From contig CAVOQE010000009.1 in NCBI GenBank assembly GCA_963698275.1, forward strand, positions 620,001 to 684,000: DNA of 64,000 nt, read 5' to 3'. Below are positions 26,452-35,923 of this stretch, one piece after another. The stretch is from Anderseniella sp963698275. GTDB taxonomy: Bacteria; Pseudomonadota; Alphaproteobacteria; Rhizobiales; Aestuariivirgaceae. The notes below the pieces were generated by a model. The model was not told where the DNA came from and did no database searches. It saw nothing but the letters and a program-made list of their open reading frames with translations. Position numbers and translations under genes: made by a program. The stretch's first letter is position 1. Each line of letters opens with the position of its first letter.

Positions 26452-27188
26452 ACTTCAACACCAGGACGGTGCTGGTCACCGGCGCGGCCCAGGGCATCGG
26501 CCGGACAATCGCTGAAGCTTTTGCAGCGTCTGGCGCTACGGTTGTTGTGACCGACATCGATGACAAGGGTCTTGCAGACACTGCCGATCAGCTTGGGCTT
26601 ACCGCACACGCCCTTGACCTGTCCGACAGATCAGCCGTGCACGGCTTCATCGCTTCGCTCAAGCGCGGTCCAGACATTGTTGTCCACGCTGCCGGCGGTA
26701 CCCGTGGTCAGGCTGGCCGCCCCATCGAGGAAATTGACGAAGCAGACTGGCGCAGTATTTTTGCGGCAAACACGGACGCTTTTTTCTGGCTGGCACAAGC
26801 TTGTGCGCCGGCCATGAAGTCGAACGGCACAGGGCGACTGATCGCCATCGCCTCAGGCGCCGGGCTGCGCCCATCGCTGACCGGCATTCAGGCCTACACC
26901 GGTGCCAAGCACGCTCTCGTCGGCCTCGTGCGCCAGCTCTCCTGGGAACTGGGCCCGGCAGGCATCACGGTCAATTCGGTTGCGCCCGGCTTTGTTCGCT
27001 CCAACCCGACTACCGAGCGGCAGTGGGAGGCGATGGGCAAGGACGGCCAGCAGCGACTGATCGAGACCATCCACACCCACCGGCTCGGCAGCGCCGAAGA
27101 CATTGCTGCAGCGACTTTGTTTCTGGCCAGTGAACAGGCAGGCTGGATTTCCGGACAGGTACTGTCGGTCGACGGGGGCCGCTCGTGA
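26442..27188 (+). CDS. SDR family oxidoreductase
   Basis: A canonical 248-residue short-chain dehydrogenase. It has the nucleotide loop VTGAAQGIGRTIAEAF, the acidic NAD-preferring VVVTDIDD strand, the catalytic serine in IAIASGAG, and the catalytic pair in AYTGAKHALVG (Tyr-x-x-x-Lys), ending in SGQVLSVDGGRS. It is coupled by overlap to both the ketopantoate reductase-like gene and the M20 peptidase gene, indicating a step in the same catabolic route. Confidence 0.92.
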   Translation: MQLDFNTRTVLVTGAAQGIGRTIAEAFAASGATVVVTDIDDKGLADTADQLGLTAHALDLSDRSAVHGFIASLKRGPDIVVHAAGGTRGQAGRPIEEIDEADWRSIFAANTDAFFWLAQACAPAMKSNGTGRLIAIASGAGLRPSLTGIQAYTGAKHALVGLVRQLSWELGPAGITVNSVAPGFVRSNPTTERQWEAMGKDGQQRLIETIHTHRLGSAEDIAAATLFLASEQAGWISGQVLSVDGGRS

Positions 27189-28561
27189 GCGACCCTGTCC
27201 TTGACCACCTGCTGGGCGATCATGATGGCATCGTCAGTCGTCTCATCGAGTATGCGCGGATACCGTCGGTCAGCACCGATCCGGCTTATGCCAGCGGCAT
27301 GGCTGCAGCACGCAAACTGCTCATTGACCGCCTAGAGGCTGCAGGCTTCAACAATGTGCAGGAGATCGCGGCAGGCGGACATCCGGCGATCTACGCGGAG
27401 TGGCTCGGCCTGCCCGGCGCGCCGACCTATCTGGTCTACGGCCACTATGATGTCCAACCACCCGATCCGCTGGACAAATGGCACTCACCACCCTTCGATC
27501 CGCAAATACGCGATGATCGCCTCTATGGCCGCGGTGTATCAGATGACAAGGGACCGGCGTCCATCGCTCTGGAAGTCCTGTTCGCCTATCTGGCTGTCGA
27601 AGGCCGCCTGCCGGTCAACATCAAGGTATTGCTGGAAGGCGAAGAGGAAGTCGGCAGCGCTACCCTGCCGGCCATTCTCGACCAACATGCGGACCGGTTG
27701 CGTGCCGAAGCGGTGATTTCTGCCGACGGAGCCCGCTGGCGGGCCGACCTGCCCAGCGTCAATACCGGATCACGCGGCAACATGGCGTTTGAACTTGCCC
27801 TGCGCACCGCATCGAAAGACCTGCATTCAGGCCGCTTTGGCGGTGCCGTGCCCAATGCGGCACATGTACTGGCCAGCCTTGTCACCGGATTGCATTCACC
27901 GGACGGCAGGGTAACTGTTGACGGGTTCTATGACGGCATCGACGATCTCGACGAAACCACCCGCGCCGACATCAAAAACCTGCCGTTTGACGAAGCTGGC
28001 TTTTTTGCGGCAATCGGGTCTGTGCCGTTTGGCGAGGAGGGATTTACGACACTTGAGCGGCTCTGGCTGCGGCCGACGCTGGAGATCAATGGCATGTGGG
28101 CCGGCTATACCGGCGAAGGCGGCAAAACCGTTACACCCGCCGAAGCCTTTGCCAAGATTACGACACGGCTTGTGCCGGGTCAGGACCCGGCCCATGTGGC
28201 GCAGGCTCTGCAGCGCCATTTCGAGACCGCCTGCCCCGCCGGCACCACTATCCATTTTACGTCCCGCGAAGTCGGCAATGCGGCCTATCTGGTGCCGCCG
28301 GACCTGCCACTGTTGCAGGCGGTCGAAGACGCCATTGAGGACGCCCTTGGAGCACGACCTGTTCGTGTCCGGGTCGGCAGCACCTTGCCGCTGTCGGACA
28401 TGATCAAGCGCGCACTCGGCATCGACACGGTGACACTGTCGTTTTCAACGGCAGATGAGGATTTTCATTCCCCCAACGAGTTCTTCAGGCTGTCGGCAAT
28501 CAAGGAAGGGATGACTGCATGGGTGGCGCTGTTACGCAAGCTGGGCCGCCAACAATCATGA
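27185..28561 (+). CDS. M20 family dipeptidase/deacylase
   Basis: A 458-residue dizinc hydrolase of the M20 family (carnosinase/dipeptidase branch). Metal ligands are visible in VYGHYDVQPPDPLDKW, GRGVSDDKGP and LLEGEEEVGSA, with a central dimerisation domain (GSRGNMAFELALRTASKDLHSGRFGG). The start is GTG at 27185, overlapping the SDR stop as GTGA. It is last in the operon and would hydrolyse a peptide-like or N-carbamoyl/acyl compound brought in by the neighbouring transporter. It converges with the polyamine-type permease gene across an 11-base gap. Confidence 0.92.
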   Translation: MSDPVLDHLLGDHDGIVSRLIEYARIPSVSTDPAYASGMAAARKLLIDRLEAAGFNNVQEIAAGGHPAIYAEWLGLPGAPTYLVYGHYDVQPPDPLDKWHSPPFDPQIRDDRLYGRGVSDDKGPASIALEVLFAYLAVEGRLPVNIKVLLEGEEEVGSATLPAILDQHADRLRAEAVISADGARWRADLPSVNTGSRGNMAFELALRTASKDLHSGRFGGAVPNAAHVLASLVTGLHSPDGRVTVDGFYDGIDDLDETTRADIKNLPFDEAGFFAAIGSVPFGEEGFTTLERLWLRPTLEINGMWAGYTGEGGKTVTPAEAFAKITTRLVPGQDPAHVAQALQRHFETACPAGTTIHFTSREVGNAAYLVPPDLPLLQAVEDAIEDALGARPVRVRVGSTLPLSDMIKRALGIDTVTLSFSTADEDFHSPNEFFRLSAIKEGMTAWVALLRKLGRQQS

Positions 28562-28572
28562 GGAGAAGCGGC

Positions 28573-29388
28573 CTACTCGCGGGGCTTGCCAAGCAGCTGC
28601 GCGACCAGCAACAGGCCTGATGAAATGGCGATCATGATGGTGGATATCGCCGCAATGGTCGGGTCAATCTGATCGCGCAAGGCATTGAACATGTTTCTGG
28701 TCAGTGTTGAATTGTCACCGCCGGAAACAAACAGCGCCACGATCACCTCGTCAAACGAGGTCAGGAAGGACAGCAGCGCTGCGGTGATAACGGAAAACCT
28801 GATCTGCGGCAGTGTGATCGCCATGAACGCCGTCAGCCGCGATGCGCCCAGGCTGCGGGCCGCCATCTCCTGGTTCATGTCATAACTCCTGAACGCGGAT
28901 GATACGACGATCAGGACCAGCGGCAGGGCCAGAATTGTATGGGCAACGACGAGACCTGCCAGGCTGTTGACCATCTTGATCTGCACATAGACATAAAACG
29001 CACCGATGGCGATCAGGATGACCGGGATCATGATCGGGGTGATCAGAAAGATGAATACCAGCCGGGACCATTTGTGCTGCGACACATACAGCCCGTAGGC
29101 CGCCATGGTGCCGAGCGGCGTGGCCAGCAGTGTGGTCAGCAGACCTGCCTTCAGGGACGTCCAGGTGGCATCCATCCAGGCAATCGAGCCGAAATAGGTT
29201 TCATACCATCTCAGCGACCATTCACGCGGCGGAAACTCAAGATACTGGGAAGCCGAAAACGACATCGGGATCACCAGCAGTGTCGGCACCACCAGCAGGA
29301 ACATGATGATCGCCGCAAGCACATACAGCCACAGTCTCTGGCCATGGGTGATCTGGGTATCGGAGGCAGGCCGCTTCAACCAGTTCAT
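28573..29388 (-). CDS. Polyamine-type ABC transporter permease (PotC-like)
   Basis: A 271-residue inner-membrane permease with six predicted helices. SASQYLEFPPREWSLRWYETYF after the first helix is the hallmark of spermidine/putrescine PotC proteins, and EMAARSLGASRLTAFMAITLPQI is the coupling loop. The ATG at 29388 lies four bases past the stop of the upstream permease gene; the longer frame from 29445 would overlap it and is rejected. It ends the operon. Confidence 0.92.
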   Translation of the reverse strand: MNWLKRPASDTQITHGQRLWLYVLAAIIMFLLVVPTLLVIPMSFSASQYLEFPPREWSLRWYETYFGSIAWMDATWTSLKAGLLTTLLATPLGTMAAYGLYVSQHKWSRLVFIFLITPIMIPVILIAIGAFYVYVQIKMVNSLAGLVVAHTILALPLVLIVVSSAFRSYDMNQEMAARSLGASRLTAFMAITLPQIRFSVITAALLSFLTSFDEVIVALFVSGGDNSTLTRNMFNALRDQIDPTIAAISTIMIAISSGLLLVAQLLGKPRE

Positions 29389-29392
29389 GGGT

Positions 29393-30289
29393 TCAGTGCC
29401 CCCCGCCCAGTACATTGTTGAGCGGCAGCAGTTTTGACGCCACATACAGGATCACCAGCGTCACGACCAGCAACACCACGCCCAGCGCGCTTGCCGCGCC
29501 CCAGTTGAAGAACAGCTCGATATTGTTGGTGATCTGGTTTGACACCATGATGACCTTGCCGCCGCCGAGCACGGCAGGCGTCACAAAAAACCCGAGGCAC
29601 AGGACAAACACGATCAGTGAACCGGCAAACAACCCCGGCAGTGAAAGCGGGAAAAACACCTGCCAGAACGATTGTGCCGGCCTGGCGCCCAGATTTGACG
29701 CTGCCTTGAGATAGTCGGGATCGATTGCCTTCATGGAACTGTACAGCGGCAACACCAGGAACGGCAGCATGATGTGAACCATGCCGATCAGCGTGCCTGT
29801 GAGATTGTGCACCAGGGCAAGCGGTTCGCTCCACAAACCCGCCTCGATACCCCAATTGTTGATCAGGCCCTTGCGTTGCAGCAACACCAGCCAGGCATAG
29901 GTACGCACCAGCAGCGACGTCCAGAACGGCAGCAGCACCGCCAGCATGCAGATGTTGGCCGCCCGCGACGGCAACTGCGACAGGAAGTAGGCCAGCGGGT
30001 ATCCGATGGCGATGCAGATTGCCGTGGTCAGCAGGGAGACCTTGAACGTGGTGACAAAAATACGCCCATAGGATTTGCTTTCCAGCATCCGGGCATAGTT
30101 CTCCATCGAGAACGTACCTTCGCTGCCGATAAAGGACAGATAGAACAACCAGCCCACCGGCAACACCATGACGACCAGAACCAGAACCAGCGCCGGGGCC
30201 GACAGACCGAGCAGCACCCACTTCTCACGCGCAGCATGTTGTCTCAGCAAATTCTCATTGGGATTGGCCGGCAGGCTGACACTGCTCAT
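29393..30289 (-). CDS. Polyamine-type ABC transporter permease (PotB-like)
   Basis: A 298-residue permease, with a basic N-terminus, first helix VLLGLSAPALVLVLVVMVLPVGWL, and FSMENYARMLESKSYGRIFVTTFKVS following, as in PotB. The coupling loop is YLKAASNLGARPAQSFWQVFFPL. Its start overlaps the ATPase gene stop by four bases. Together with PotC-like it forms the channel. Confidence 0.92.
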   Translation of the reverse strand: MSSVSLPANPNENLLRQHAAREKWVLLGLSAPALVLVLVVMVLPVGWLFYLSFIGSEGTFSMENYARMLESKSYGRIFVTTFKVSLLTTAICIAIGYPLAYFLSQLPSRAANICMLAVLLPFWTSLLVRTYAWLVLLQRKGLINNWGIEAGLWSEPLALVHNLTGTLIGMVHIMLPFLVLPLYSSMKAIDPDYLKAASNLGARPAQSFWQVFFPLSLPGLFAGSLIVFVLCLGFFVTPAVLGGGKVIMVSNQITNNIELFFNWGAASALGVVLLVVTLVILYVASKLLPLNNVLGGGH

Positions 30290-31389
30290 GATGCGGTCTT
30301 CTCAGCGGCTTCATCGATGACGACCGTGTCGTCAGGGTGCAGGCCGAGCGTGATGTCATCGCCGATGGCAATGTTTTCAATTGCCGCCCCTGTCCGCGTA
30401 CCTGCCCGCACCGTCACTTCGGTGCCGTCGGCAAGACAGGCATACATCAACGACGTGTCGCCCTGATAGACCAGTTCCCTGACAGTCGCTGTAAACAGGT
30501 TCATGTTTTTGCCGGCAGCACGGCTGGTGATCACCAGCCGTTCAGGACGAAGGATCAAGGCCGGCTTGCCGGCACCGCCGGACCAGCCGGGCGCCTTGAT
30601 CACATCTCCCCCGAAGGTGAGCTGGCCGTTTTTCATGCCCAGTTCGAGAAACGTCGACTCGCCGATAAAGTCGGCGACAAACCGGTTGGCTGGCCGGTCA
30701 TAGATGGCGCGCGGCGTATCCAGCTGCATCAGCCTGCCATGATTGATCACCGCTATCCGGTCCGACATGGTCAGCGCCTCTCGCTGATCATGGGTGACAT
30801 AGACCGTCGTCATGCCAAGCTTTTCATGCAGGTGGCGCAGTTCGATCTGCATGTGCTCGCGCAGTTTCTTGTCGAGTGCCGAAAGCGGTTCATCCATCAA
30901 CAGAATGCGTGGTGAAAACACGATGGCGCGCGCCAGGGCCACACGTTGCTTCTGGCCGCCGGAAAGCTGGTTGATGCGGCGTTCGCCATAGCCAACCAGC
31001 TGCACGGTCTCCAGTGCCTCGTTGACCCGGTCTGCGATCTCTGCCTTGCCGACCTTGCGCAGTTTGAGCGGAAAGCCGACATTGGCGGCGACATCCATGT
31101 GGGGAAACAGCGCATAGCTTTGAAACACCATACCGACATCGCGCTTGTGCGGCGGCGTCAGGATAATCTCGTTATCACCAAACCGGATGCTGCCATGATC
31201 CGGCCTGGTGAAGCCTGCCAGCGCCATCAGCAGTGTTGTCTTGCCGGAACCGGACGGGCCAAGCAGTGTGAGAAACTCACCGCGTTTGACTTCAAGATCC
31301 ACATTGTCGAGGGCGTACACGTCGCCGTACCGCTTGGTGACCTGTGAAATGGAGATCGGCAACGCGCCTGATTGGGACATGTTGTGCAA
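30286..31389 (-). CDS. Polyamine-type ABC transporter ATP-binding protein (PotA-like)
   Basis: A 367-residue ATPase. Walker A LLGPSGSGKTTLLMALAG, Q-loop VFQSYALFPHMDV, signature LSGGQKQRVALARAI and Walker B ILLMDEPLSALD are intact, followed by a C-terminal TOBE regulatory domain (LRPERLVITSR and onward). The MHNM start allows initiation at 31389 or 31380. It belongs with the permeases and binding protein of this operon. Confidence 0.93.
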   Translation of the reverse strand: MHNMSQSGALPISISQVTKRYGDVYALDNVDLEVKRGEFLTLLGPSGSGKTTLLMALAGFTRPDHGSIRFGDNEIILTPPHKRDVGMVFQSYALFPHMDVAANVGFPLKLRKVGKAEIADRVNEALETVQLVGYGERRINQLSGGQKQRVALARAIVFSPRILLMDEPLSALDKKLREHMQIELRHLHEKLGMTTVYVTHDQREALTMSDRIAVINHGRLMQLDTPRAIYDRPANRFVADFIGESTFLELGMKNGQLTFGGDVIKAPGWSGGAGKPALILRPERLVITSRAAGKNMNLFTATVRELVYQGDTSLMYACLADGTEVTVRAGTRTGAAIENIAIGDDITLGLHPDDTVVIDEAAEKTAS

Positions 31390-31422
31390 GTTCCGCTGTG
31401 TTAAGTGTAAATCTGCCTGGCG

Positions 31423-31452
31423 AAGGGATGATGCCGATTGGCACCATCCCTT
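31423..31452 (-). other. mRNA stem-loop between binding-protein and ATPase genes
   Basis: AAGGGATG-TGCC and GGCA-CATCCCTT pair across a GATT loop, with one A/C mismatch, in the 84-base gap after the binding-protein gene. No adjacent T-run is seen on the transcribed strand. It occupies the same place as the stem-loop in the peptide-type transporter operon and likely has the same expression-balancing role. Confidence 0.6.
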
Positions 31453-31473
31453 GCCGTGGATTTAAACGAGGGG

Positions 31474-32556
31474 CTATTCGGTCAGCATGTCCTGGTACAG
31501 GGCAGACGCCTTCTGCTCCCACTTCGCATACCATTCCAGGCTGATCGGCAGCTGCAGTTTCGCATTGTCGGGGTGCGACGGCATCTGGCGGGCCAGCGCA
31601 TCATCGATCACACCGAGATCATAGGCAGCCTTGTTGGTCGGCCCGTAGGTGATGTGCAGCGGCAGGTTTGCCTGCAGTTCAGCTTTGGAAATCTCGGCCA
31701 GGAACTTCATGGCCGTATCCTTGTTCTTCGCACCTTTCGGAATGGCGAAGCAGTCATAGTCCAAAAGCGCCTGGTTGAATGAGTAGGAGACCTTTGCCCC
31801 ATCCTTCTTGGCGACATCGAAACGGCCATTCCAGCCGGTTGTCATGTCGACCTCACCGTCTTTCATCAACTGGGCATGCTGCGCACCCGACTTCCAGAAC
31901 ACCGCGATGTGCGGCTTCAGCTGGCGGATCTTGTCGATGGCCCGTTTGATGCCTTCTTCGGAATCCAGCACCTTGTAGACATCCTCAGGCGCGACACCGT
32001 CTGCCATCAGGGCTGGCTCCAGTGCGCCGGATACCTTGTTGCGATAGGCGCGCTTGCCGGGAAATTTTTCAACATTGAAAAAGTCAGCCCAGGATTTGGG
32101 TCCGTCCTCGCCATAGGTAGCGGTGTTCCATGCACCTACCGTTGAGAACACATCACTGCCCACACAATGCTCGGTTTTCAGTGTCGGATAGAAGGTCGAC
32201 ACATCGATGATGTTGTAGTCGAGCGGCTCCAGCAGGCCTTCCGCGGCGGCGCGCGCGGCACTGCCTGACCCGCTTGAAATAATATCCCATGGCACCGCGC
32301 CTGCCTGTACCTTCAGGCGCACATCGGAAACGCCGCCATAGGTTTCCTGCTTGACTTCAATGCCGGTGGATTTCGCAGCCGGTTCAAACAACGCCTTGCT
32401 CTGTGCTTCCTGGTAGGATCCGCCCCACGATGCGATGGTCACCGTGCCTTCTGCGAAGCCGGTTCCGGCTGTCATGGCAAGCGCAGTCAATGCAGCGGCC
32501 GTACCCAACATAGCCTTTGTAAATGCTCTCCTGGGCAGTTTTCCCAACGAATTCAT
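31474..32556 (-). CDS. Polyamine-type ABC transporter substrate-binding protein (PotD-like)
   Basis: A 360-residue periplasmic binding protein. The ATG at 32556 follows GGAGGAGATTG, a strong ribosome site. The leader LPRRAFTKAMLGTAAALTALAMTAGTGFA has a twin-arginine look (RRAFTK) and a hydrophobic core ending near residue 35. The mature domain begins TVTIASWGGSYQEAQSKALFEPAAK, the usual start of the PotD/spermidine-putrescine group. The cargo could be a polyamine or another small cation; the amine oxidase gene next door favours a polyamine. Confidence 0.9.
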   Translation of the reverse strand: MNSLGKLPRRAFTKAMLGTAAALTALAMTAGTGFAEGTVTIASWGGSYQEAQSKALFEPAAKSTGIEVKQETYGGVSDVRLKVQAGAVPWDIISSGSGSAARAAAEGLLEPLDYNIIDVSTFYPTLKTEHCVGSDVFSTVGAWNTATYGEDGPKSWADFFNVEKFPGKRAYRNKVSGALEPALMADGVAPEDVYKVLDSEEGIKRAIDKIRQLKPHIAVFWKSGAQHAQLMKDGEVDMTTGWNGRFDVAKKDGAKVSYSFNQALLDYDCFAIPKGAKNKDTAMKFLAEISKAELQANLPLHITYGPTNKAAYDLGVIDDALARQMPSHPDNAKLQLPISLEWYAKWEQKASALYQDMLTE

Positions 32557-32667
32557 ACTCAATCTCCTCCACACAAATCAGTTTTTCCATCCGCAATATC
32601 GTGTCTGTTCACGAACCGGCATTCATATTCCTGCATTTTTTATCTTTGCATGCAAACGAAACAACAA

Positions 32668-33966
32668 TCAGCGGTTGAACCTGTCGAGGAGGCGGTACCA
32701 GGCAACCGACGGTGCCAGAAACCACGGATTGCCGGAGTAAAACGGCCGCGTCGGGAAGCTGATATCATCAAGACCGGTATGGCCTTCGGCAAGGCCAAGT
32801 ACCTTCTGGCCGGCCCGCATGCCCAGATAGCTGGCCATCGCCACACCCGATCCGCAATACCCCATGGCGTAATGAATACCATCGCGGATGCCGGTATGAG
32901 CCAGCGTGTCAAACGTGTACGCGACAAATCCCATCCAGGAGTGGGATATCCTGGTATCCGCCAACTCCGGGAATATCCCGACCAGGTCCCGCATCAGCAA
33001 CGGCCCGCTCTTCAGTGGATCGGTTTCGGAAATCGACACCCGCCCGCCAAACACGATACGGGTCCGGTCTGGCGATGGCCGGTAATAGTAGACGACCCTG
33101 CGTGTGTCGCTGACGACCCGGTCGGTTGGCATCAACTGCCGCATCAGGCTGGCGGGCAGCGCTTCGGTAGCAATCATGTAGCTGCCGATCGGGATTACAC
33201 GGCGGCGCTGCCAGGAAGCGGCCGGCCCGGTGTAACCATTGGTTGCAATGATCACATCACGCGCCGCAACGGGGCCTTGTCCGGTCACCACATCAAACCC
33301 GGCTGACTGCTTGCCGATTGCAGTAACCGGACAGTGCGGAATAACGCTTGCACCTGCCGCGATCACCCGGTCGAGCAGGCCCTGATGATACCGCGCCGGC
33401 TCCAGCGACGCGTGTTTTTCAAACACCACACCGCCGAAATACGTGTCGGTTCCAAGCTCGCGGCGCTGCTCGGCGCGCGGCACCACATGGGCAGGAACTT
33501 CAAACCCCTTAGGCTGGCTGGCAATCTGGCGTGCCAGTTTCTCATACTGGACCGGATTGTGGGCGGCATGAAACCGTCCCGGCACCAGAAAATTACAAGC
33601 GATATTCTCCTCGTGCACAAACTCCTCGATCCAGGCAAGTGAACGATGCCCATCGCGCAGGATGGCGCGAGCCGTATCTGCGCCATGTCTGGAAGCAAGC
33701 TCATCAAGACCCGGCTTGATGCTGGAGCTGATCTGGCCGCCATTGCGCGAGCTGCAGCCGAAACCTGCATCTTCTGCATCAAACACCACGACCGATCTTC
33801 CGGCCCGTGCAAGCACCAGTGCCGCATGGAGCCCGGTATACCCGGATCCAACAATCGCAACATCCACATTGGCTGGGATCAGTTGTGGCTTCAGCGCGGG
33901 ACGCGGTGTTGCGTCCCACCAGTAAGGTTCAAGTTTGAAATCGTCTGTAAAAATGCTGCTGGTCAT
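32668..33966 (-). CDS. FAD-dependent amine oxidoreductase (PuuB/OrdL-like)
   Basis: A 432-residue DAO-family flavoenzyme. It begins with YWWDATPRPALKPQL, typical of gamma-glutamylputrescine oxidoreductases, then VDVAIVGSGYTGLHAALVLARAG (FAD loop) and GFGCSSRNGGQISSSIKPG. The C-terminus has GYCGSGVAMASYLG, the second FAD contact. PuuB-type enzymes oxidise gamma-glutamylated polyamines. The ATG at 33966 gives the family N-terminus; the open frame upstream to 34113 lacks family character. It precedes the PotD-like gene on the same strand, so uptake and oxidation are probably one unit. Confidence 0.9.
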   Translation of the reverse strand: MTSSIFTDDFKLEPYWWDATPRPALKPQLIPANVDVAIVGSGYTGLHAALVLARAGRSVVVFDAEDAGFGCSSRNGGQISSSIKPGLDELASRHGADTARAILRDGHRSLAWIEEFVHEENIACNFLVPGRFHAAHNPVQYEKLARQIASQPKGFEVPAHVVPRAEQRRELGTDTYFGGVVFEKHASLEPARYHQGLLDRVIAAGASVIPHCPVTAIGKQSAGFDVVTGQGPVAARDVIIATNGYTGPAASWQRRRVIPIGSYMIATEALPASLMRQLMPTDRVVSDTRRVVYYYRPSPDRTRIVFGGRVSISETDPLKSGPLLMRDLVGIFPELADTRISHSWMGFVAYTFDTLAHTGIRDGIHYAMGYCGSGVAMASYLGMRAGQKVLGLAEGHTGLDDISFPTRPFYSGNPWFLAPSVAWYRLLDRFNR

Positions 33967-34097
33967 CCCGGGCCCCTGATTAAGGGTCAGACTGTATTTC
34001 CTGGTCCGGCAATGGCAAACAAATTTCTCGGGCATCGCCCACCAGACCTGATACGCTTGCTGTGGTGTAGGATTGATGACAGCGGCAGGACTATCAG

Positions 34098-34544
34098 ATG
34101 ATTCATGCAGCACGGATTATTGAAACTCTTGACCTCAAACCTCACCCCGAAGGTGGTCATTTCAGCGAAACCTGGCGCGCCCCGGCAGAGCCCGGTGAAC
34201 GCAGTGCCGGTACGGCAATCTATTACCTTCTGCAGGCCGGTGAAGTGAGCCACTGGCATCGCGTCGACGCAGCCGAGGCCTGGCACTGGTATGCAGGCGC
34301 TGCCTTGGAACTCGCCCTGTCACCGGATGGCCGCGAGGTAAGCCACCATGAACTCGGTGCCGATATTGCCGGCGCTGCACGACCGCAACTGGTCATCCCA
34401 GCAGGCGTCTGGCAATCGGCCAGAAGCCTCGGGGACTGGACCCTTGTCGGGTGTACGGTATCGCCGGGTTTTGAATTTTCAGGCTTCGAGATGGCCCCGG
34501 CCGGCTGGCAGCCAGGCTCTGGTCAGCCACCTGTATCTGCTTGA
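34098..34544 (+). CDS. Cupin DUF985 family protein
   Basis: A 148-residue single-domain cupin of the DUF985 group. LDLKPHPEGGHFSETWRA at the N-terminus and SHWHRVDAAEAWHWYAG in the core carry the conserved histidines, and LVIPAGVWQSARSLGDWTLVGCTVSPGFEFSGFEMA is the family's C-terminal block. Members have no settled function. It is divergent from the flavoenzyme and its end overlaps the convergent GlcG-type gene by 22 bases. Confidence 0.9.
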   Translation: MIHAARIIETLDLKPHPEGGHFSETWRAPAEPGERSAGTAIYYLLQAGEVSHWHRVDAAEAWHWYAGAALELALSPDGREVSHHELGADIAGAARPQLVIPAGVWQSARSLGDWTLVGCTVSPGFEFSGFEMAPAGWQPGSGQPPVSA

Positions 34545-34954
34545 AATCCTGCCGCTTCGATACCGGCAACCGCACAGGCTTCATCATTGTCGGAAGTGTC
34601 GCCTGTGATGCCCACAGCGCCGATGACGGCGCCTTTGCGATCACGCACCAGCACACCGCCGGGCACCGGAACAAGATCGCCGCCAGCTTGCGCATTCACT
34701 GCCTGGACGAAATAGGGTTGCTCGTTGGCGCGTGCAAAAATCGCACGTGAACCGATACCAAGCGCGATGCAGCCATTGGCTTTGCCGAACGCAATCTTGA
34801 AACGCAGAGTTGAGCTGCCATCCTGGCTTTCACACGCCTTCACAGTGCCGCGTGCATCAAGCACCACAACCGTCATTGGTTTGGTCAGGCCAATCTCCTG
34901 GGCCTTCTTCAATGCAACCGATACAATCTTGCGGCTCTTGGCAAGCGTGATGCT
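34523..34954 (-). CDS. GlcG/HbpS family heme-binding protein
   Basis: A 143-residue GlcG-type protein. The sequence TLAKSRKIVSVALKKAQEIG, then MTVVVLDARGTVKACESQDGS, FGKANGCIALG and GGVLVRDRKGAVIGAVGITGDTSDNDE covers the whole domain. HbpS in Streptomyces binds haem and senses redox; GlcG sits in the glycolate oxidase locus; cellular role here is open. The ATG at 34954 fits the family start, while an extension to 35005 does not. The gene is divergent from the SDR at 35117. Confidence 0.9.
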   Translation of the reverse strand, partial: SITLAKSRKIVSVALKKAQEIGLTKPMTVVVLDARGTVKACESQDGSSTLRFKIAFGKANGCIALGIGSRAIFARANEQPYFVQAVNAQAGGDLVPVPGGVLVRDRKGAVIGAVGITGDTSDNDEACAVAGIEAAGFQADTGG

Positions 34955-35116
34955 CATCTGATGTTGTCTCCTGTACAAAGGTCTGTTGTTGGTATCAATG
35001 CCCACAATCGGCCTTCCTGGTCAAACCGTATTGCGGGATATTCCTTTCGCCCTGCCGGCACAAACTTGCCAGCCCGGCACATGGCCGTCATTGTCGGCGA
35101 AACGGGAGACGACTCA

Positions 35117-35869
35117 ATGAGACTTGCAGGCAAGAAGGCCCTGATAACGGGAGCCGCCAGGGGCATTGGTCTGGGCTGCGCCAAACTCATGGCGGCGCAC
35201 GGTTGCGACGTGGTGATCACTGACATCGATGTTTCAGAGGCAACCCGTGCCGCACAACAGGTGTCCGGACATCCCGCCATCGAGCTTGACGTTACAAGCG
35301 GGCCTGCATGGAATGCCGCGATTGAACGCGCCGGCGACCTGATGAACGGCATCAATGTCCTGGTCAACAATGCCGGCATCATCATTCCCGGCACGGTTGA
35401 AAGTCTGGACGAGGCGGGCTGGGACCGCACCATGGATGTCGATCTGAAATCCGTCTACCTGGGTTGCCAGGCGGCATTGCCGGTCCTGTCGCAGAATGCG
35501 CCGGCATCGATCATCAACATAGCGTCGATTTCCTCCATGATCGCGAGCGCCAATTTTGCCGCCTACAATGCCGCCAAGGCAGGCGTCCACATGCTGACAA
35601 AATCCGTCGCCCTGCATGCCGCGCGTGCCTATACGGACGTAAGGTGCAATTCTGTACATCCTGCCTTCGTTGATACGGATATGGTCGATCAGGTAACAAA
35701 AACCGGTGATCCTGAAGTCAACAGAAGCAAGCTGGCCAGGCAAATACCGCTGGGCCGGATAGCAACTGTTGAAGATGTGGCATGGGCTGTGGTTTACTTG
35801 GCCAGCAACGAGTCGTCATTCATGACTGGATCCGAACTGAAGCTGGATGGTGGCGTATCCGCGATGTAG
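35117..35869 (+). CDS. SDR family oxidoreductase
   Basis: A 250-residue classical short-chain dehydrogenase: nucleotide loop ITGAARGIGLGCAKLM, NNAG in LVNNAGIIIPG, catalytic serine in ASISSM, Tyr-x-x-x-Lys in AAYNAAKAGVHML, and SELKLDGGVSAM at the end. The ATG at 35117 follows GGGAGACGACTCA, a good ribosome site, and begins RLAGKKALITG; in-frame ATGs at 34961 and 35081 are less plausible. Its substrate is unknown; it may act on an aldehyde or alcohol product of the flanking amine pathway. Confidence 0.92.
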   Translation: MRLAGKKALITGAARGIGLGCAKLMAAHGCDVVITDIDVSEATRAAQQVSGHPAIELDVTSGPAWNAAIERAGDLMNGINVLVNNAGIIIPGTVESLDEAGWDRTMDVDLKSVYLGCQAALPVLSQNAPASIINIASISSMIASANFAAYNAAKAGVHMLTKSVALHAARAYTDVRCNSVHPAFVDTDMVDQVTKTGDPEVNRSKLARQIPLGRIATVEDVAWAVVYLASNESSFMTGSELKLDGGVSAM

Positions 35870-35923
35870 TCCGGTTTGACCCATTCGCATTGCATGGAAA
35901 CGGAATTGCACGGTTAAGGAAAA

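Noticed and set aside
31474..32556. Tat-exported binding protein
   Set aside because: The RRAFTK leader resembles a twin-arginine motif, but PotD-like proteins normally use Sec and the match is partial, so export route is left open.
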